Notes: generated from the sequence alone by a model not told the origin. A stretch of 64,000 bases of DNA from Algoriphagus yeomjeoni (GCF_003259505.1 NZ_QLLK01000005.1:124001-188000); one strand, 5' to 3'; numbered from the stretch's first letter, positions 26,203 to 36,117 are shown. Numbers and translations are program-made.

Positions 26203-27887
26203 AAAATTCTGCTGTACATACTGCAAAGCCGTGGTTGCTCTTTTTTGGAGGGATTTTACTCTTTGCTTTGGTTGCGCAATTCCTGAATTTCAGAATTGAT
26301 TTGACCGAGGAAAAACGCTATTCCTTGCATCCGGCTACTGAAGAAGTGCTTTCGCAAATTGCGGAGCCACTTCATGTTGATATACTTTTGGTAGGAGAAA
26401 ATCTTCCTGGAGGCATGAGGAGATTGCAAAAATCAGTTGAGGAAACAGTAAGGACTTTCAATGCCTATAGCCCTGAAAAGATCACATATTCTTATTTTGA
26501 TCCCTTGAGTATAGAAGCTGAAAAGCAAGAGGAGTTTGTACTTTCCCTCACCGAATATGCGATAAATCCGGTAAATCTTTCTGTCAATCAGGCCACTGGC
26601 TTGCAGACTCAGCTCATTTTTCCAGGCATTCTAGTGAGCAATCAAGAATATGAAACTGGTGCACTAATTCTCAAAGGAGAGCGAGGAATGAGTCCCGATC
26701 AGATTCTAAATCAATCCATCGAAAATCTGGAGTTTGAGCTAAGTAATGCGATTCGCAAGTTAATTTCTCCAGAATCCTCCTCTATAGCGATGATCATGGG
26801 CCATGGAGAAATGAGTTCGGATGAAGGATATGGCATGGTCGAAGCCCTAGATGGTGATTTTGAATTATTTAAGGTTCCACTTGAGCAAGCCAACACTCCC
26901 GCAGATTTAGTTGGGTTTAAGATAATATTTATCCAAGGGCCAAAGGAAGCATTTACTGAGCGGGAGATTTATCTGCTTGATCAATATGTAATGAGTGGAG
27001 GCAATCTAGTGGTCTTGCTTGATGGCGTGGCTGTAGATATTGAAAATGCTGGTGGAGAAGGTACTCTTGCGATGCCGGTTGATCTGGGATTGGACCAGCT
27101 TCTTTTCCGCTATGGAATTAGAGTAAATAAGGATTTGATTCAGGATTTGAGTTTTGGTTACATCCCCGTGATGGGAGGTGATTTTGGTGGTCAACCTCAG
27201 ATGGTTTCTTTGCCTTGGCCTTTTCATATTTTGGCTGGCAGAATGCAGGACCATGCAATTACTAAAGGTTTGGACGTTGTTGAATTTCGATTTGCTAGCA
27301 GTCTCGATACTGTAAAAGCGGAAGGGGTACATAAAACTCCATTGATTTTTAGCTCTGATTTATCTAGAATTTTGCCTGCGCCAACTCGCGTTGCCTTTTC
27401 AGATATGGAGCAAGAGCCTGATGTGAAGCAGTTTGTACTAAAGAATCTACCCCTTGCTTATCTATTAGAAGGAGAATTCAGCTCTTTGTATAAAAACCGA
27501 TTTTTGCCGGAAGGCTTTGCAAAAGCAGATTTTAAAGAAAGTGGTGAAGGAAAGGTGGTCGTGATAGGAGATGGAGATGTTTTCCAAGCTCTGACTAATC
27601 TCGAAGATGGTACTCCGTTGGCGTTAGGAGAAGATCCATTTAGCCAGACGACTTTTGCTAATAAGCTTTTTCTGAAAAACTTAGCTCAATATCTCTCGGA
27701 TCCAGAAGGGATTATTGCTTCTCGAACCCGCACGTTTCAGATTCGCCCATTGAATAAGGCTAAGATCGCACAGGAAAAGACGTTTTGGCAAGGTTTGAAT
27801 GTGCTGGCTCCTGTGATTGTATTGTTGATTTTTGGAGGAATTGTCTGGTGGAATCGAAAGAATAAATACAGTCGGAGAGTAAACTAG
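26199..27887 (+). CDS. gldG: Gliding motility-associated ABC transporter substrate-binding protein GldG
   Basis: 562 aa. A transmembrane helix near 12-30 is followed by a large extracytoplasmic domain of the ABC_transp_aux type (starting with FRIDLTEEKRYSLHP) and a final helix near 535-553 that ends in a short basic cytoplasmic tail. This layout is normal for GldG, which acts with GldA and GldF. It is the last gene of the operon; no clear terminator follows in the next 100 bases. Confidence 0.9.
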   Translation: MKNSAVHTAKPWLLFFGGILLFALVAQFLNFRIDLTEEKRYSLHPATEEVLSQIAEPLHVDILLVGENLPGGMRRLQKSVEETVRTFNAYSPEKITYSYFDPLSIEAEKQEEFVLSLTEYAINPVNLSVNQATGLQTQLIFPGILVSNQEYETGALILKGERGMSPDQILNQSIENLEFELSNAIRKLISPESSSIAMIMGHGEMSSDEGYGMVEALDGDFELFKVPLEQANTPADLVGFKIIFIQGPKEAFTEREIYLLDQYVMSGGNLVVLLDGVAVDIENAGGEGTLAMPVDLGLDQLLFRYGIRVNKDLIQDLSFGYIPVMGGDFGGQPQMVSLPWPFHILAGRMQDHAITKGLDVVEFRFASSLDTVKAEGVHKTPLIFSSDLSRILPAPTRVAFSDMEQEPDVKQFVLKNLPLAYLLEGEFSSLYKNRFLPEGFAKADFKESGEGKVVVIGDGDVFQALTNLEDGTPLALGEDPFSQTTFANKLFLKNLAQYLSDPEGIIASRTRTFQIRPLNKAKIAQEKTFWQGLNVLAPVIVLLIFGGIVWWNRKNKYSRRVN

Positions 27888-28127
27888 GAAAGAAAAATAG
27901 GATCTAAACCATTAATTTTTCAGAGAATCATTTATACGACGGTTCGAATTAGAATTTATTTATAAATTTACTCCCATTCAAAAGTAAAAATCAAATAAGC
28001 CCTACGATATGAAATCGAGCATTATTAAGCTTCTCAAATTGGGATGATTATGATGCATGCGAGATTCCCCGTCCGACTGACGTAAGCCGGGCGGACATAT
28101 GGCCTTCAAAAGACAAATTATAATCAT
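27888..28127. other. Intergenic region upstream of dnaN
   Basis: 240 AT-rich bases without a gene. An imperfect G+C-rich inverted repeat (GTCCG...CGGAC, about 28070-28095) stands out from its surroundings and lies 30-55 bases before dnaN. No clear promoter pair was identified. Confidence 0.4.
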
Positions 28128-29252
28128 ATGAAATTTATTGTTTCCTCATCTGCCTTATTAAAGCAGCTTTCGGCTATCAACGGTGTGGTCACTACCAATC
28201 CTGTAGTGCCAATTTTGGAGAATTTTCTTTTTGAGATCAAAGAGAGTCTATTGACCATTACTGCATCTGATTTGCAGACATCGATGATCACAGAGATCAA
28301 CGTGGAGGCCAAAGAAGATGGGAATATTGCGGTTCCAGCCAAGATTTTGATTGAGACGTTGAAGAACCTTCCTGAGCAGCCAGTGACTTTCAGCATTGAT
28401 CATGATACATATGCAGTGGAAATCAGTTCTGACAATGGTCGCTACAGACTGGCTGGTGAGAATGCAACGGACTTTCCTAAAATCCCAACTGTAAGCAACG
28501 CTACTTCTGTGGACATGTCCACAGAGGTGCTTTCTTCAGCTGTTTCCAATACCATCTTTGCCACTAGCTCAGATGAACTTCGTCCTGCGATGACTGGTGT
28601 TTATATCAATCTAAGCCCAACTAATACAACTTTCGTAGCAACTGACGGACATAGATTAGTTAGATATAGAAGAGTTGATATTGCTTCCCAGGAAGCAGCT
28701 ACATTGATTATTCCTCGTAAGGCGCTGAACTTGTTAAAGTCAACTTTGCCTTCAGAAAATCTGCCAGTAACTGTGGAATTCAATCAGTCGAATGCTTATT
28801 TCAACTTCAATAACATCAAGATGATTTGTCGTCTGATCGATGAGCGTTTCCCTGATTACGAAAATGTAATTCCTGCGGAAAATCCGAACGTGATGACAAT
28901 TGATCGTTCAGAATTGTTAAGCTCATTGAGAAGAATTGCAATCTATGCGAACAAAACTACCCATCAGGTGAGATTGAAATTGACGGGTAGCGAATTGATG
29001 ATTTCTGCTGAAGATCTTGATTTCTCAAACGAAGCGAACGAGAGACTTTCTTGTGAGCACGATGGAGAAGATATCGAAATTGGATTCAACGCGAAGTTCT
29101 TGGTGGAAATGTTGAATAACCTTTCTTGCAAAGAAGTAAGCTTGAAGTTCTCTGCTCCTAACCGTGCAGGTTTGATTCTTCCAGCTGAGCAAGACGAAAA
29201 CGAAGACATCCTAATGCTGGTAATGCCGGTGATGTTGAATAACTACGTATAA
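28128..29252 (+). CDS. dnaN: DNA polymerase III subunit beta (sliding clamp)
   Basis: Ring-shaped processivity clamp of the replicative polymerase. 374 aa, with three repeats of the clamp fold (about 1-120, 125-250, 251-374). Diagnostic segments are the opening MKFIVSSSALLKQL, ATDGHRLVRYR in the second domain, and the final LVMPVMLN, which forms the hydrophobic peptide-binding pocket. It is a single gene with its own terminator; dnaA and recF are not next to it. Confidence 0.97.
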   Translation: MKFIVSSSALLKQLSAINGVVTTNPVVPILENFLFEIKESLLTITASDLQTSMITEINVEAKEDGNIAVPAKILIETLKNLPEQPVTFSIDHDTYAVEISSDNGRYRLAGENATDFPKIPTVSNATSVDMSTEVLSSAVSNTIFATSSDELRPAMTGVYINLSPTNTTFVATDGHRLVRYRRVDIASQEAATLIIPRKALNLLKSTLPSENLPVTVEFNQSNAYFNFNNIKMICRLIDERFPDYENVIPAENPNVMTIDRSELLSSLRRIAIYANKTTHQVRLKLTGSELMISAEDLDFSNEANERLSCEHDGEDIEIGFNAKFLVEMLNNLSCKEVSLKFSAPNRAGLILPAEQDENEDILMLVMPVMLNNYV

Positions 29253-29274
29253 CAACCACAGACCATAAAGTAAG

Positions 29275-29302
29275 AGCCCGGAGTTTACTTCGGGCTTTTT
29301 TT
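29275..29302 (+). terminator. Rho-independent terminator after dnaN
   Basis: AGCCCG/CGGGCT stem with a 10-base loop, followed by seven T, about 20 bases after the dnaN stop codon. Confidence 0.85.
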
Positions 29303-29344
29303 GTGTCTTTTGAGGTTTAGAAAATCTCGAAGGTCTTGGGATTT

Positions 29345-29460
29345 TAACCATAAAGTGCACGGAGAAAGCGCAAAGTGCAGAAATGAGAGTGGCTGTCAGG
29401 AGGGAAAAGTTTTAATTAATTGCGAAAACCTTAGTGCCTTCTTTGCGCTCTTCTTGGCTA
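29345..29460. repeat. Degenerate inverted pair of a dispersed intergenic repeat
   Basis: A left arm ACCATAAAGTGCACGGAG with AAAGCGCAAAG and a right arm whose complement reads GCCAAGAAGAGCGCAAAG resemble each other in inverted orientation. The same ACCGCAAAG/CACGGAG vocabulary recurs near 58798 and 60273, so this is a family of dispersed intergenic repeats, not a gene. Confidence 0.5.
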
Positions 29461-29469
29461 AACAGAAAC

Positions 29470-29700
29470 TCACTTTTTCTTCGCATCCCGCAACGACTTC
29501 AGGTATAACCCTTCCACTCGCTCTCTAGCCCAGGGTGTTTTGCGTAGGAACTTCAAGCTGGAATTGATCGAAGGGTCATGTGTGAAACATCGGATGGTAA
29601 TGCGCTGTCCGAGTTCTTCCCAGCCATAGAATTCAACTAGATGCTCGACGATTTCTGCTAGCTTGATGCCGTGAAGTGGGTTGTTGGGTTGGTTTTCCAA
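29470..29700 (-). CDS. VF530-family small DNA-binding-like protein (DUF2132)
   Basis: 76 aa. The sequence [18 protein letters not shown] and the [21 protein letters not shown] core are characteristic of the VF530/DUF2132 family, a small helical fold with suspected nucleic-acid binding. The C-terminus is basic. No partner gene is obvious. The function in the cell is not established. Confidence 0.85.
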   Translation of the reverse strand: MENQPNNPLHGIKLAEIVEHLVEFYGWEELGQRITIRCFTHDPSINSSLKFLRKTPWARERVEGLYLKSLRDAKKK

Positions 29701-29810
29701 TGGATAATTTAAAATGGGTGAATTTAAAATTATGAATTGTTTTGAATAACTCGGTGATGAGGTATGAAAGTGAAGGATGAACTTCTTAGAAGTTGCTTAA
29801 AATTTAAGGA

Positions 29811-29851
29811 AAAGCTACATCGGTCATCTGACATCGATCATCCAGCTTTTT
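29811..29851 (-). terminator. Possible terminator of the VOC gene
   Basis: Outer stem AAAAGCT/AGCTTTT (29811-29817 with 29845-29851) with a partly paired interior, directly at the stop codon of the minus-strand VOC gene and followed on that strand by TTTTCC. Confidence 0.4.
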
Positions 29852-30237
29852 TATTTCCTCTCAATAAAATCCCACAAATTCCCATACAAATCCTTAAAGA
29901 CGGAAACGGTCCCAAAAGCTTCCTCAGAAGGCTCTCTGATAAATTCTACCCCTTTTGCTGTGTAGTTGTGGTAATCCCGGTAGAAATTATCTGTGTATAA
30001 AAACAGGAAGACCCTTCCTCCAGACTGAAAGCCAATTTGATTTCTTTGCAGTTCGTCAGCTGCTTTTGCCAACAGCAAATGGCAAGTAGATCCGGGAGGA
30101 GCCACACGAACCCAGCGCTTCACATCACTTAGGTGAGTGTCCTCAAGTAGCTCAAATCCTAATACGTTGGTGTAGTATTCAATCGCTTCGTCGTAATCTC
30201 TGACCAATATGGCGATCTGCCCCAGTTGTTGTTTCAT
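29851..30237 (-). CDS. VOC (glyoxalase/bleomycin-resistance fold) family protein
   Basis: 128 aa with paired beta-alpha-beta-beta-beta modules. The opening QIAILVRDYDEAIEYYTNVLGF is typical of the VOC superfamily, which covers glyoxalases, dioxygenases and drug-binding proteins. Potential metal ligands and a C-terminal DLYGNLWDFIE segment are present. The exact reaction is unknown. It is followed on the same strand by no other gene until DUF2132; a second VOC gene lies 49 bp upstream and may be co-transcribed. Confidence 0.82.
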   Translation of the reverse strand: MKQQLGQIAILVRDYDEAIEYYTNVLGFELLEDTHLSDVKRWVRVAPPGSTCHLLLAKAADELQRNQIGFQSGGRVFLFLYTDNFYRDYHNYTAKGVEFIREPSEEAFGTVSVFKDLYGNLWDFIERK

Positions 30238-30286
30238 CTATCAAAATAGGGTAAATCCTATCTTAATAAGAAGTATATCTGTGTAT

Positions 30287-30673
30287 TTAAGAGGTTTTTT
30301 CTGCTGAGGATACAATGTCCTCGACGATGAAAATCGCATTGTTGTTCAAATCATAGAGACCAAATTCATGTGTGCCCCAAGAGGTGTTTTTGCGAAGTTT
30401 ATCGCAAGTTACTACTCCTTTGATTACTAGGGATTCAAAATAGGGCTCGATATTTTTGACAAATATGCGGACTACCGAACCTCCCAAAAGCGGATCATCA
30501 GGAGTGTCAGCATGCCATTGTAAGTGTAGCTCAATTCCTTCCAGTCGCATGCCAGCGTACATATGATCCCCGAAGGTTTTCACAAACCCAAAATTTTGAT
30601 AATACCAATCCAAATCTCTAGCAATATCTTTAGAAGGTAGGACTGGGATAGTACATATAAAATCAGTTTTCAT
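30287..30673 (-). CDS. VOC family protein, bleomycin-resistance-like
   Basis: 128 aa when started at ATG 30673; an upstream GTG at 30712 would add 13 residues with no fold equivalent. The core FVKTFGDHMYAGMRLEGIELHLQWH, with a final GLYDLNNNAIFIVE, resembles bleomycin-binding proteins, which sequester the drug as dimers and have no enzymatic activity. It lies upstream of another VOC gene with 49 bp between them. Resistance is only inferred from fold. Confidence 0.78.
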   Translation of the reverse strand: MKTDFICTIPVLPSKDIARDLDWYYQNFGFVKTFGDHMYAGMRLEGIELHLQWHADTPDDPLLGGSVVRIFVKNIEPYFESLVIKGVVTCDKLRKNTSWGTHEFGLYDLNNNAIFIVEDIVSSAEKTS

Positions 30674-30865
30674 GGATAAGATATGAGCGATTGCAAAACT
30701 GGTAGATTTCACAATAAGTTACCAAAGCTGAAACTGATTCCAAAGAACTTTACTATCAATGGCGGAATTGTAGAATGTTCTAAAGCTTTGTTTTTAAGGC
30801 ATGATCATAAAGTTTTAATTTCTAGGGTAAATGGAATATCTTGAATTGCTTAAACCCACTGGCCT

Positions 30866-32497
30866 ATGAAGAATATACTTTCCATTTGTCTTCTTGCATT
30901 TTTCTTTTATTCCTGTCAAAAGGAACTACAAGAACCTGCGGAAATCACTTATCCAACACGTCCAAATATACTTTGGATTATAAATGAAGACATGTCTCCC
31001 GAGCACTTGGGCGTATATGGAGGTACAGGAGGAAAAACACCTGTTTTGGATTCATTGGCAAAAGCGGGGGTGATTTTTACCAATGCCTTTTCTACTGCGG
31101 GTGTCTGTGCTCCAAGTCGTGCAGCGCTGATTACTGGAGCATACCAAACTTCGATCGGTGCGATGCATATGCGAACGCTTTCCTTTTCTTCTGCTCCCGG
31201 CGCAAATTATCCACCTGATCATAAGCCTTATTCGACGGTGATTCCAGAAGGAATGCTTGGCTATCCAGAGTACCTTCGTATGGCAGGATACTATACTAGC
31301 AATAATGTAAAAGAGGATTTTCAATTTGAAGCTCCGGGTACCATGTGGGATGAAAGTAGTAATAAAGCGCACTGGAGAAATCGAAAAGATCCTGATCAAC
31401 CCTTTTTCTCGATTTTCAATTATACCACGACCCATGAGTCACAAGTTTGGGCTAGGGAAAATGAGGGTCTCTTAGTAGATCCTGCAGACGTGACTGTGCC
31501 CCCTGTTTATCCAGATGATTCGATTACTCGGAGGACTCTGGCTAGATTTATCACCAATGTGATGCGTTTCGATGCTCAAGTGGGTGAACTCCTCCAGCAG
31601 CTTAAGGACGATGGACTGTATGAGAATACGATCATTTTTTACTACTCAGATCATGGAGATGGTATGCCATATTATAAGCGAGAGCTGTATGACCGAGGTC
31701 TGAGAGTTCCACTTTTTATAAAAGCACCTTTCATCAAACCCGGAACAGTGGATGATCAGCTAGTAAGTTTTGTGGATTTTGGGCCAACGGTTCTATCCCT
31801 TGCGGGAGTGAAAATCCCTGAAAACATGCAAGGTCAAGCGTTCTTGGGAGAGCAAAAATCAGAGCCAAGAAAGTATATCTATGCTGCTCGGGATAGAATG
31901 GATTCTGAAGTAGATAGAGTGCGTGCCGTAAGTGATGGTCGATTTAAGTACATCAAGAACTACATGCCTGAAAAGCCAAACTATCAGAAAATAGCCTACA
32001 GATTAAGCAACGCTTTGATGGTTCATTTGCTCGAGTTGCATGAAGAAGGAAAGCTGGATGAAAATCAGGAGCGGTGGTTTGATGAGAGCAAGCCTGAAGA
32101 AGAATTATATGATACTCAGTCTGATCCGTACGAATTCACTAACCTAGTAAGTGACCCGAACTATGCAGATAAACTCGCTGAGCTCCGCAATGCGCATCTA
32201 AAATGGGTGGAAGATTATGGAGATATGGCAGCTATTCCTGAAATGGAAATGGTAAGCAAATGGTGGGGAGGAGCAGATTATCCACCAACCACCAAACCCG
32301 TTGAGGTACTTGTTGGAGATGGTAAAGTGTCACTTTCATCAGCAACAGAAGGTGCTTCGATTGGCTTCAAAAAGACTGCAACTGATGTGTGGTCAGTGTA
32401 TCAGGTTCCTTTTGAAATGAATGCGGGGGATTCACTCTATGTGCTAGCCCATCGAATCGGCTATGAGCCAAGCGAGGAGGCGATGGTAGTGAAGTAA
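30866..32497 (+). CDS. Sulfatase lipoprotein (type I, Cys-type)
   Basis: 543 aa. The lipoprotein signal ends at Cys17 (FYSC). The type I sulfatase fold starts with NILWIINEDMSPEHLG, whose Glu-Asp (41-42) binds calcium; the nucleophile region is CAPSR with Cys81, to be converted to formylglycine. YYSDHGDGMPYYKR and GLRVPLFIK follow. It is closest in type to heparan N-sulfatase-like enzymes, which release sulfate from glycans at the cell surface. A second, diverged sulfatase lies 0.9 kb downstream on the opposite strand with an SDR between. The C-terminus (about 470-543) carries an extra beta-rich segment. Confidence 0.9.
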   Translation: MKNILSICLLAFFFYSCQKELQEPAEITYPTRPNILWIINEDMSPEHLGVYGGTGGKTPVLDSLAKAGVIFTNAFSTAGVCAPSRAALITGAYQTSIGAMHMRTLSFSSAPGANYPPDHKPYSTVIPEGMLGYPEYLRMAGYYTSNNVKEDFQFEAPGTMWDESSNKAHWRNRKDPDQPFFSIFNYTTTHESQVWARENEGLLVDPADVTVPPVYPDDSITRRTLARFITNVMRFDAQVGELLQQLKDDGLYENTIIFYYSDHGDGMPYYKRELYDRGLRVPLFIKAPFIKPGTVDDQLVSFVDFGPTVLSLAGVKIPENMQGQAFLGEQKSEPRKYIYAARDRMDSEVDRVRAVSDGRFKYIKNYMPEKPNYQKIAYRLSNALMVHLLELHEEGKLDENQERWFDESKPEEELYDTQSDPYEFTNLVSDPNYADKLAELRNAHLKWVEDYGDMAAIPEMEMVSKWWGGADYPPTTKPVEVLVGDGKVSLSSATEGASIGFKKTATDVWSVYQVPFEMNAGDSLYVLAHRIGYEPSEEAMVVK

Positions 32498-32588
32498 TGC
32501 GAGTTATGCTGCTGTCGGTGCTTGGGGATGCAAATTCCGAGCAGAGACCCTTGGGTTTTTTTCCGCCAAATAAATAGAATTATCGCTC

Positions 32589-33347
32589 CTACTTCACCAA
32601 AATCCCGCCATCAATGGTGTAGGCAGAACCAGTGATCCATGAGGCTTCATCGGAAACCAGAAACAAGGCCAGCGAAGCAATATCTTCTGGATCTCCAAGT
32701 CGCTTCATCAACGTGTTATTGGCTGTTTGCTGCACGATGGTGTTAGGCTCAGCAAATGCTTTGGCTGAATCCCAGATCATGGGCGTATCAACTGGGCCTG
32801 GACAAATTGTGTTCACACGGATAGTTGGGCCATAATCCAAGGCCATTTCTTTGACCAATGCTACCAGCGCGGCTTTGCTTGCACAATAAGCAGCATGGTT
32901 GGGAAAGCTTTTAAAAGCCGCGATCGAACTAGTTGCTAGGATGACTCCTCCACCATTTTTCTGCATCTCAGGAATCGCAAATCGGCACAGGTAAAACACG
33001 GAATTTAGGTTGGTTCTTATGGTTTCATTCCATTCTTCAATGGAAATATCCGTTACCGATCCCAAACCTAATTTTCCAGCATTGGTTACGACGATATCCA
33101 GTTTGCCAAAATTCCGAATAGCCTCTTGGACTAGTGTTTCATTTACTGCTAGTTGAGAAATGTCACCAGGAATGAAAACTGCTTTTCCACCCTTTTCAAC
33201 AAGCTTTTTTTCTAGCTCCTTACCTCTCGTCTCATCACGACCACTCAAAATCACGGAGGCTCCTTCACTGACAAATCGTTCGGCCATGGCTTTTCCCATT
33301 CCACTCGTGGCACCAGTTATGACGGCTACTTTTTGGTTTAATCTCAT
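32589..33347 (-). CDS. Short-chain dehydrogenase/reductase
   Basis: 252 aa classical SDR with TGATSGMG at 12-19, NAG (about 90-92), a Ser in the ATSSIAA segment, YCASKAA as the Tyr-x3-Lys motif, and the CPGPVDTPM turn. The final GSAYTIDGG is typical of 3-oxoacyl-ACP-reductase-like and sugar-alcohol dehydrogenases. It is located between two convergently arranged sulfatase genes; a role in processing a sugar released by them is possible but not shown. Confidence 0.88.
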   Translation of the reverse strand: MRLNQKVAVITGATSGMGKAMAERFVSEGASVILSGRDETRGKELEKKLVEKGGKAVFIPGDISQLAVNETLVQEAIRNFGKLDIVVTNAGKLGLGSVTDISIEEWNETIRTNLNSVFYLCRFAIPEMQKNGGGVILATSSIAAFKSFPNHAAYCASKAALVALVKEMALDYGPTIRVNTICPGPVDTPMIWDSAKAFAEPNTIVQQTANNTLMKRLGDPEDIASLALFLVSDEASWITGSAYTIDGGILVK

Positions 33348-33422
33348 TTTTGGGGTTTAATAGATGCTGCGCGCTTAGATCCCGCACTTAGGATTTGGTT
33401 TCAACCTTTTGATAGTTCTTAT

Positions 33423-34943
33423 CTAGGGATTTGTGTCAAGACATGGAATACCTTCTTTGGCATCTTTTCCAAATGGTGGCATAATACGGTATTCCTCTAT
33501 TCTTTGCTCGAAATCATAGTTTTTCAGCTGATAGCTGGGCGTATAGCGAACTTCATCCCAATACAAAGAGCGGGGATCGCTTGCTCTCAAATCTCCGGTT
33601 TCTTCCATCCAGCTTTGAAGCTTTTTCTTCATTTCGCCTTTGACAGTTGCATAGGTTTTATCCTCGGCTAAGTTCACCAATTGGTAGGGATCTGCGATTA
33701 CGTCATAAAGTTCTTCCGGAGGCCTTTTGCCAAAAGCTAAACTGAAATAATCAGGCTTTCCTGCCTGAATTTTTCCCTCCATGCTCATGATCAAATACTT
33801 GGTGATGGAATTGTCCACGTCCCCATATTGACCTACCGATTGATGAACGGTGGCATCTCCGGCAGGATTTCGCTCCGGCATCATGTTTCGGATGTAAAGG
33901 TATTTGTGATCTCTAACAGCCCTCATAGGGTAGGATAGGTCCCCTTTACGCACATTTGCATGACGTTCTCTTTCCAGAAACACCTGCTCCCGGTTTTGCT
34001 TTTCTCCAGCTACTAACTGCCAAAGGGATTGGCCAGACATGGAGCTCTGCACTAGGCCTGCTGCCTCCACAAAGCTCGGAGCAAAGTCTACAAAATTCAC
34101 AAAATCATCGATGACGGTTCCAGCTTGCACTTTTTTTGGCCATCTGATCACCAGAGGCATTCGCGTGCCGTAGTCGTATAAGTTAGCCTTAGCTCTAGGA
34201 AAAGGCATGCCGTTATCACTGGTCATCACGATAATGGTATTATCGAGTTCGCCCATTTCCTCCAGCATTTGGATTAGTTGTCCAGACTCTCGATCAAAGC
34301 GCTCGATCTCAAAGTAGTAATCTAGGATGTCATTTCGCACGCAGTCATTGTCTGGGAAGAAACCAGGTACGTCCACATCTTCCAATTTCATTCCCGTCTG
34401 GATTCCGGTATTAGGCACATATTCCCGATGCGGATCTGTGCTCCCAAACCAAAATGTAAAAGGTGAATCTTGTGGCTTTTCGGCTAAAAAAGCCTCGAAA
34501 TCCTCATAGTTTTTTCCAGCGGGATTATGGGAAAATCCAGTGACCTGAAACTCTCCTGGCCCCCAACCTTTACGAGTGGAGCCAGTGAAATATCCTGCTT
34601 GCGCTAATATCTGTACATAGGTAGGATGGGCATTGGGGAATTCAGACCAGAGATTTCCTCCATCGCCATTTTGATGCGGATACCTACCCAATAGCACAGC
34701 TGCTCGGGAAGGAGAGCAAGAAGGGGATGCGGTATAGGCATTGGTAAATAATGCTCCTTCTGCAGCCAATCGGTCAAAAGTTGGAGTTCGCACAACTTGG
34801 TCACCATAGTCTCCAGCATGCGGATATGACCAGTCATCTGCTATCAGAAACAGGATATTTGGCTGAGGAGCTTTTGGGGCTTCTTTTTCTTTTGGACCTG
34901 AAAAAAAAGTGAGCAATAAAAGGAGAATAGTAAAGGCTGTCAT
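33423..34943 (-). CDS. Exported sulfatase (type I, Cys-type)
   Basis: 506 aa with a short hydrophobic N-terminus (1-15). The sulfatase core begins NILFLIADDWSYPHAG with metal-binding Asp-Asp (36-37), and the modified cysteine is Cys76 in CSPSR. VMTSDNGMPFPRAKANLYDYGTR carries further metal and substrate residues. It differs clearly from the lipoprotein sulfatase at 30866, so the two likely act on different sulfate positions. The formylglycine-generating enzyme must be elsewhere in the genome. It is in the same direction as the SDR at 32589, 75 bp upstream of it. Confidence 0.9.
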   Translation of the reverse strand: MTAFTILLLLLTFFSGPKEKEAPKAPQPNILFLIADDWSYPHAGDYGDQVVRTPTFDRLAAEGALFTNAYTASPSCSPSRAAVLLGRYPHQNGDGGNLWSEFPNAHPTYVQILAQAGYFTGSTRKGWGPGEFQVTGFSHNPAGKNYEDFEAFLAEKPQDSPFTFWFGSTDPHREYVPNTGIQTGMKLEDVDVPGFFPDNDCVRNDILDYYFEIERFDRESGQLIQMLEEMGELDNTIIVMTSDNGMPFPRAKANLYDYGTRMPLVIRWPKKVQAGTVIDDFVNFVDFAPSFVEAAGLVQSSMSGQSLWQLVAGEKQNREQVFLERERHANVRKGDLSYPMRAVRDHKYLYIRNMMPERNPAGDATVHQSVGQYGDVDNSITKYLIMSMEGKIQAGKPDYFSLAFGKRPPEELYDVIADPYQLVNLAEDKTYATVKGEMKKKLQSWMEETGDLRASDPRSLYWDEVRYTPSYQLKNYDFEQRIEEYRIMPPFGKDAKEGIPCLDTNP

Positions 34944-35037
34944 GGCTACAGGGTTTAGCCAAATAAGTTAAGCTACTTCGTGCCTTGTTACAAATTTCGT
35001 CCTTTAAAGTAGAGGTGCTTTTTCGTCAGAAAATCCC

Positions 35038-36117
35038 CTAAGCTCTTCCTAACTGTCTCAACATATCGATATGATCACTAATAGCATCCATAAACGTGTC
35101 TCTTACTAAGTATGGCACATTGAATTCCTGAGCTGTTTCAGCAACTATAACTGAAAGCTCACGATAGTGAACGTGTGATATATTAGGAAATAAATGGTGC
35201 TCAACCTGAAAATTCAACCCACCTATAAGCCATGAAAAGAATCTACTTTTCGGTGCATAGTTGCTGGTAGTAGCCAGCTGGTGAACTGTCCAATCTCCCT
35301 CCATTTGACCCTCAGCGTCGGGCTGTGGGAAGGATGCGTCTGAGACTATATGAGCCGTCTGAAACACTGCACTGATGCATATTCCCGTGACGAAATGCAT
35401 ACTCAAAAATGCTAGAATGATTATATAAGTTGGCAGAGGCGCCATAAGTAGAGGAATCACAAGCGCATAAGAGTAATAGAAGATTTTCCATCCAAGAATT
35501 TTTAAGATCTCCTTTTTGAATTCTGATCCTTTTTTGAAAAAGCCCATTTCTTTGTATCGGTTTACGCGGACAAAATCCTTAGTAGTAATCCAAGAAATCG
35601 TAGAGAGCCCATAAAAAAACCAAATGTACAAGTATTGAAACCGATGGATCCAATACAGTTTAGCGTTAGGAGAAAATCTTAAGAAAAACGGGGCGTTGAT
35701 ATCATCATCAGCATGATCAATATTGGTATAAGTATGATGAAGTACATTGTGCTGCACCTTCCAAACATTGGCGTTGGCCCCAATGAGATTCATAGTATAT
35801 CCCAAATACTTGTTCACAGTCTGATTTTTGGAATAGGAACCGTGAATGGCATCATGCATTACCCCCATGCCCACTCCAGCCATCCCAAGTCCGCTTGTAA
35901 TGTATAGTGTGAAAAGTAAGTATGCATTAGCTATTACACCTGTGCAGATAATGATGATTGGGATAATAAAAACGGACAGCATAATAACAGTCTTGAAGAC
36001 CATATTTGCATTCCCATAAATATTCTTGTTGTTATTTTTGAAGTGATCATTAACCCTGATTCGTAAGATTTTGGAGAATTCAGCATTTCCAGTTTTATCG
36101 AATTTTAATTTTTTCAT
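35038..36117 (-). CDS. Membrane fatty acid desaturase
   Basis: 359 aa from ATG 36117; the frame is open to 36225 but the extra 36 residues are Cys/Gln/Thr-rich and lie ahead of any fold. Four hydrophobic blocks surround three histidine boxes: HDAIHGSY, HNVLHHTYTN and QVEHHLFPN, the last with the Q-x-x-H-H form of front-end or acyl-lipid desaturases. It is predicted to introduce a double bond in acyl chains at the membrane with di-iron, using ferredoxin or a cytochrome b5-like donor not encoded nearby. It is a single gene. Confidence 0.9.
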   Translation of the reverse strand: MKKLKFDKTGNAEFSKILRIRVNDHFKNNNKNIYGNANMVFKTVIMLSVFIIPIIIICTGVIANAYLLFTLYITSGLGMAGVGMGVMHDAIHGSYSKNQTVNKYLGYTMNLIGANANVWKVQHNVLHHTYTNIDHADDDINAPFFLRFSPNAKLYWIHRFQYLYIWFFYGLSTISWITTKDFVRVNRYKEMGFFKKGSEFKKEILKILGWKIFYYSYALVIPLLMAPLPTYIIILAFLSMHFVTGICISAVFQTAHIVSDASFPQPDAEGQMEGDWTVHQLATTSNYAPKSRFFSWLIGGLNFQVEHHLFPNISHVHYRELSVIVAETAQEFNVPYLVRDTFMDAISDHIDMLRQLGRA

